6,930 nt of DNA, from contig CAYPCW010000069.1 of NCBI GenBank assembly GCA_964409335.1, forward strand, positions 1-6,930, given 5' to 3'. The notes under the pieces were generated by a model that worked only from the letters and a program-made list of their open reading frames with translations, was not told the DNA's origin and ran no database searches. The DNA comes from JABMOW01 sp964409335. GTDB taxonomy: Bacteria; Fidelibacterota; Marinisomatia; SCGC-AAA003-L08; JACNLC01. Shown piece after piece: positions 6,120 through 6,930 of this stretch. The stretch's first letter is position 1; the number at the start of each line of letters is the position of its first letter. A program made the translations under genes and the position numbers.

Positions 6120-6365
6120 TTATCTTTTTCCTTTTAAAAATTCTTCGACAGTAAGCCCGCTTTTCCTGATCTGTCCTCTTAACAGACCCGGAGCTAGTTC
6201 TTTATGATTTGGTATTGACAAGGTGGGCTTTGAATTATGATATAAAATCATGTGGCTGCCGGTTTGATGATCAAACACATAACCGAATTTTTCAAATATT
6301 TTCACAGCTTCTCAACAGAGTCGGAGTCTGACGACTTTTCCGGATACATTTGAGAGTATGCCCAC
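6120..6365 (-). pseudogene. hicA: hicA toxin gene interrupted by a 24-base insert with a stop codon
   Basis: HicA toxins are small mRNA interferases with a double-stranded-RNA-binding-like fold and one catalytic histidine, held inactive by HicB. Reading from GTG 6365, which overlaps the hicB stop as TAGTG, gives VGILSNVSGK, then eight foreign codons ending in TGA (6314-6312), then EAVKIFEKFGY in the same frame. Joining the two parts gives a canonical 73-residue HicA with SGKEAVKIFEKFG (first helix), TGSHMIL carrying the catalytic H30, the IPNHKELAPGLLR segment and SGLTVEEFLK. Everything except the insert is well conserved, so the damage looks recent. A GTG at 6305 could restart translation and give a 61-residue product lacking the N-terminus and the start of helix 1; whether that is active is unknown. 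No Shine-Dalgarno is seen for that restart. Confidence 0.85.
6312..6335. repeat. 24-base insert disrupting hicA
   Basis: These 24 bases have no counterpart in the HicA family and separate codons for SGK and EAVKIF. The edges can be shifted by one base because both sides carry a G. On the minus strand it contains gactccgactctg, close to gacctccgacttctg in the heptamer array at 6834-6848 (two single-base gaps). It also has short arms caga/tctg. It is a multiple of three, so the frame is kept, but it brings a TGA. Origin from a short repeat is inference. Confidence 0.65.
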
Positions 6366-6592
6366 TAAACTAACACCTCTCCTAAAAATATCTCACTTTC
6401 CTCATCCCGTTTTTCCGGGTTAAAACGGCCATGCTCTGTCTCAACTTTCAACCACCCTCTGATCGCATCTTTTATGTTATCTAATGCTTCATCTAATGTT
6501 TTACCCTGGCTCATACAGCCCATTAGTTCCGGAACATCAACTACATAACCTTCGTACTCTTTATCATAAGTTATAATTACTTTGAATTTCAC
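6365..6592 (-). CDS. hicB: HicB-family antitoxin, short form
   Basis: This protein would bind and neutralise HicA. The 75 residues form the partly degenerate RNase H-like HicB domain: KFKVIITYDKEYEGYVVDVP (2-21), then the signature PELMGCMSQGKTLDEALDNI (21-40) leading into a helix KDAIRGWLKVE. The C-terminus (EESEIFLGEVLV) has no room for the helix-turn-helix or ribbon-helix-helix domain found in longer HicB proteins, so autoregulation by direct DNA binding is not evident. The GTG start is supported by AAGGAG seven bases upstream. The stop overlaps the GTG of hicA, showing a coupled hicB-hicA order, the reverse of the classic E. coli order. Because hicA is broken, this is now likely an orphan antitoxin. 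It could still counter HicA toxins encoded elsewhere. Confidence 0.9.
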   Translation of the reverse strand: MKFKVIITYDKEYEGYVVDVPELMGCMSQGKTLDEALDNIKDAIRGWLKVETEHGRFNPEKRDEESEIFLGEVLV

Positions 6593-6599
6593 TTTATTA

Positions 6600-6605
6600 C
6601 TCCTT
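6600..6605 (-). promoter_or_regulatory. hicB ribosome binding site
   Basis: AAGGAG on the minus strand with seven bases (TAATAAA) before the GTG at 6592. It is the strongest Shine-Dalgarno in the window and fixes the non-ATG start. Confidence 0.8.
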
Positions 6606-6645
6606 GAATTATTACTTTCCTCTATAATTCTTTATTACTGTCATC

Positions 6646-6674
6646 AATCTAACTTAACATTAATTAAAAATCAA
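6646..6674 (-). promoter_or_regulatory. Possible sigma70-type promoter for hicBA
   Basis: On the minus strand TTGATT (6674-6669) and TAGATT (6651-6646) are separated by 17 bases in AT-rich DNA upstream of hicB. This would give a leader of roughly 45 to 50 bases. The spacer holds the palindrome TTAATTAA (6660-6667), a possible operator but easily due to AT-richness. Other weak matches exist nearby, so the call is tentative. Confidence 0.3.
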
Positions 6675-6773
6675 TTATTTGACTTTACGATCTTGTAACC
6701 GGTCGTCGGTCAATAATTCCGGCTTCAATACTCCTACGCTATCCCTAACGCGCCCCTTCCCATCTCCTACAAC

Positions 6774-6828
6774 ATTCCACCATTCCATTACCTGTCCGTC
6801 GTGGCGGGTTCTACTATTCCACCATTCC
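6774..6828. repeat. Direct repeat attccaccattcc, two copies
   Basis: The 13-base word is perfectly repeated at 6774-6786 and 6816-6828. Each copy contains two attcc units eight bases apart. Between them lies a G+C-richer segment (gtccgtcgtggcggg) with a short imperfect hairpin. It is probably part of a family of intergenic repeats. Confidence 0.55.
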
Positions 6829-6830
6829 GT

Positions 6831-6866
6831 TTTGACCTCCGACTTCTGACTTTCTGATCTCTAACA
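6831..6866. repeat. Heptamer repeat array, hicB side
   Basis: Five units on the plus strand are tttgacc (6831-6837), tccgact (6838-6844), tctgact (6845-6851), then one extra t, tctgatc (6853-6859) and tctaaca (6860-6866). They fit the same TCTGACY heptamer as the array at 6087-6114 and have the same orientation, so the two arrays bracket the hicBA region. Confidence 0.65.
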
Positions 6867-6930
6867 AATTCCCCATGGCTATCCCCTTCCCACCACTACC
6901 CTTTTTACCAAATTTTTAACACTCTGTCCT

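Larger units (their letters stand above)
6675..6930. other. Gene-free, pyrimidine-rich repeat region upstream of hicB
   Basis: Together with the promoter segment, about 340 bases upstream of hicB hold no credible gene on either strand. The part beyond the promoter is C/T-rich on the plus strand and built from short recurring words: attccaccattcc at 6774-6786 and 6816-6828 (42 bp apart), ccccttccca at 6753-6762 and 6883-6892, plus the heptamer array at 6831-6866. It looks like degenerate intergenic repeat DNA. No RNA gene fold or transposon end was recognised. Confidence 0.55.

Noticed and set aside
6120..6305. A normal 61-residue HicA starting at GTG 6305
   Set aside because: The upstream in-frame SNVSGK segment and the TAGTG overlap with hicB show that the original start was at 6365; the shorter frame begins inside helix 1 and has no Shine-Dalgarno.
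6312..6314. TGA in hicA as a recoded or read-through codon
   Set aside because: The other TGA used in the window, at 4278-4276, ends the sugar transferase at its expected family end in a TTGA overlap, so TGA is a normal stop here. Read-through would also leave eight foreign residues in helix 1. There is no sign of a selenocysteine element.

Overview
The window looks like a chromosomal segment of a Gram-negative bacterium. An outer-membrane Wzi-type barrel gene sits inside a polysaccharide operon, and the style of the sugar transferase and of the barrel suggests the Bacteroidetes/Chlorobi/Ignavibacteria-like (FCB) part of the tree. That placement is an inference from protein resemblance remembered by eye and is tentative. 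All convincing genes lie on the minus strand, so the window reads biologically from right to left.

Right part (about 6930 to 6120): roughly 340 bases without a gene, made of AT-rich promoter-like DNA next to hicB and pyrimidine-rich short-repeat DNA further out. It is followed by a hicB-hicA toxin-antitoxin pair of the HicB-first order. The hicB gene is intact, with a strong Shine-Dalgarno sequence and a GTG start. The hicA gene starts at a GTG overlapping the hicB stop (TAGTG), but a 24-base in-frame insert carrying a TGA codon breaks it after ten codons. Removing those 24 bases on paper restores a canonical 73-residue HicA. Two arrays of a degenerate TCTGACY heptamer flank the pair, and the insert itself has heptamer-like content.

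Middle and left (about 6060 to 188): a polysaccharide (capsule, exopolysaccharide or O-antigen type) gene run. In transcription order it holds a possible 72-residue ORF of unknown function, an initiating sugar-phosphate transferase of unusual architecture, a Wzi-like outer-membrane protein, a non-hydrolysing UDP-GlcNAc 2-epimerase (wecB-type) and a UDP-glucose 6-dehydrogenase (ugd). The first junctions are tightly overlapped (TAGTG, TTGA) or nearly abutting (5 bases), which argues for one transcript. Between wecB and ugd lie 148 bases with three tandem 23-base repeats. Together the genes would start a glycan on a lipid carrier, supply UDP-ManNAc and UDP-GlcA precursors, and provide a surface-attachment or export-associated barrel. 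No flippase, polymerase, ABC exporter or glycosyltransferase for chain extension is visible here, so the locus must continue elsewhere.

Left end (1 to 187): no gene. It holds short tandem and palindromic repeats, one of which overlaps the ugd stop codon and seems to supply its last codons.

No complete new system is visible. The most notable items are the repeat-associated inactivation of hicA and the sugar transferase, whose middle region looks like a degenerate methyltransferase.
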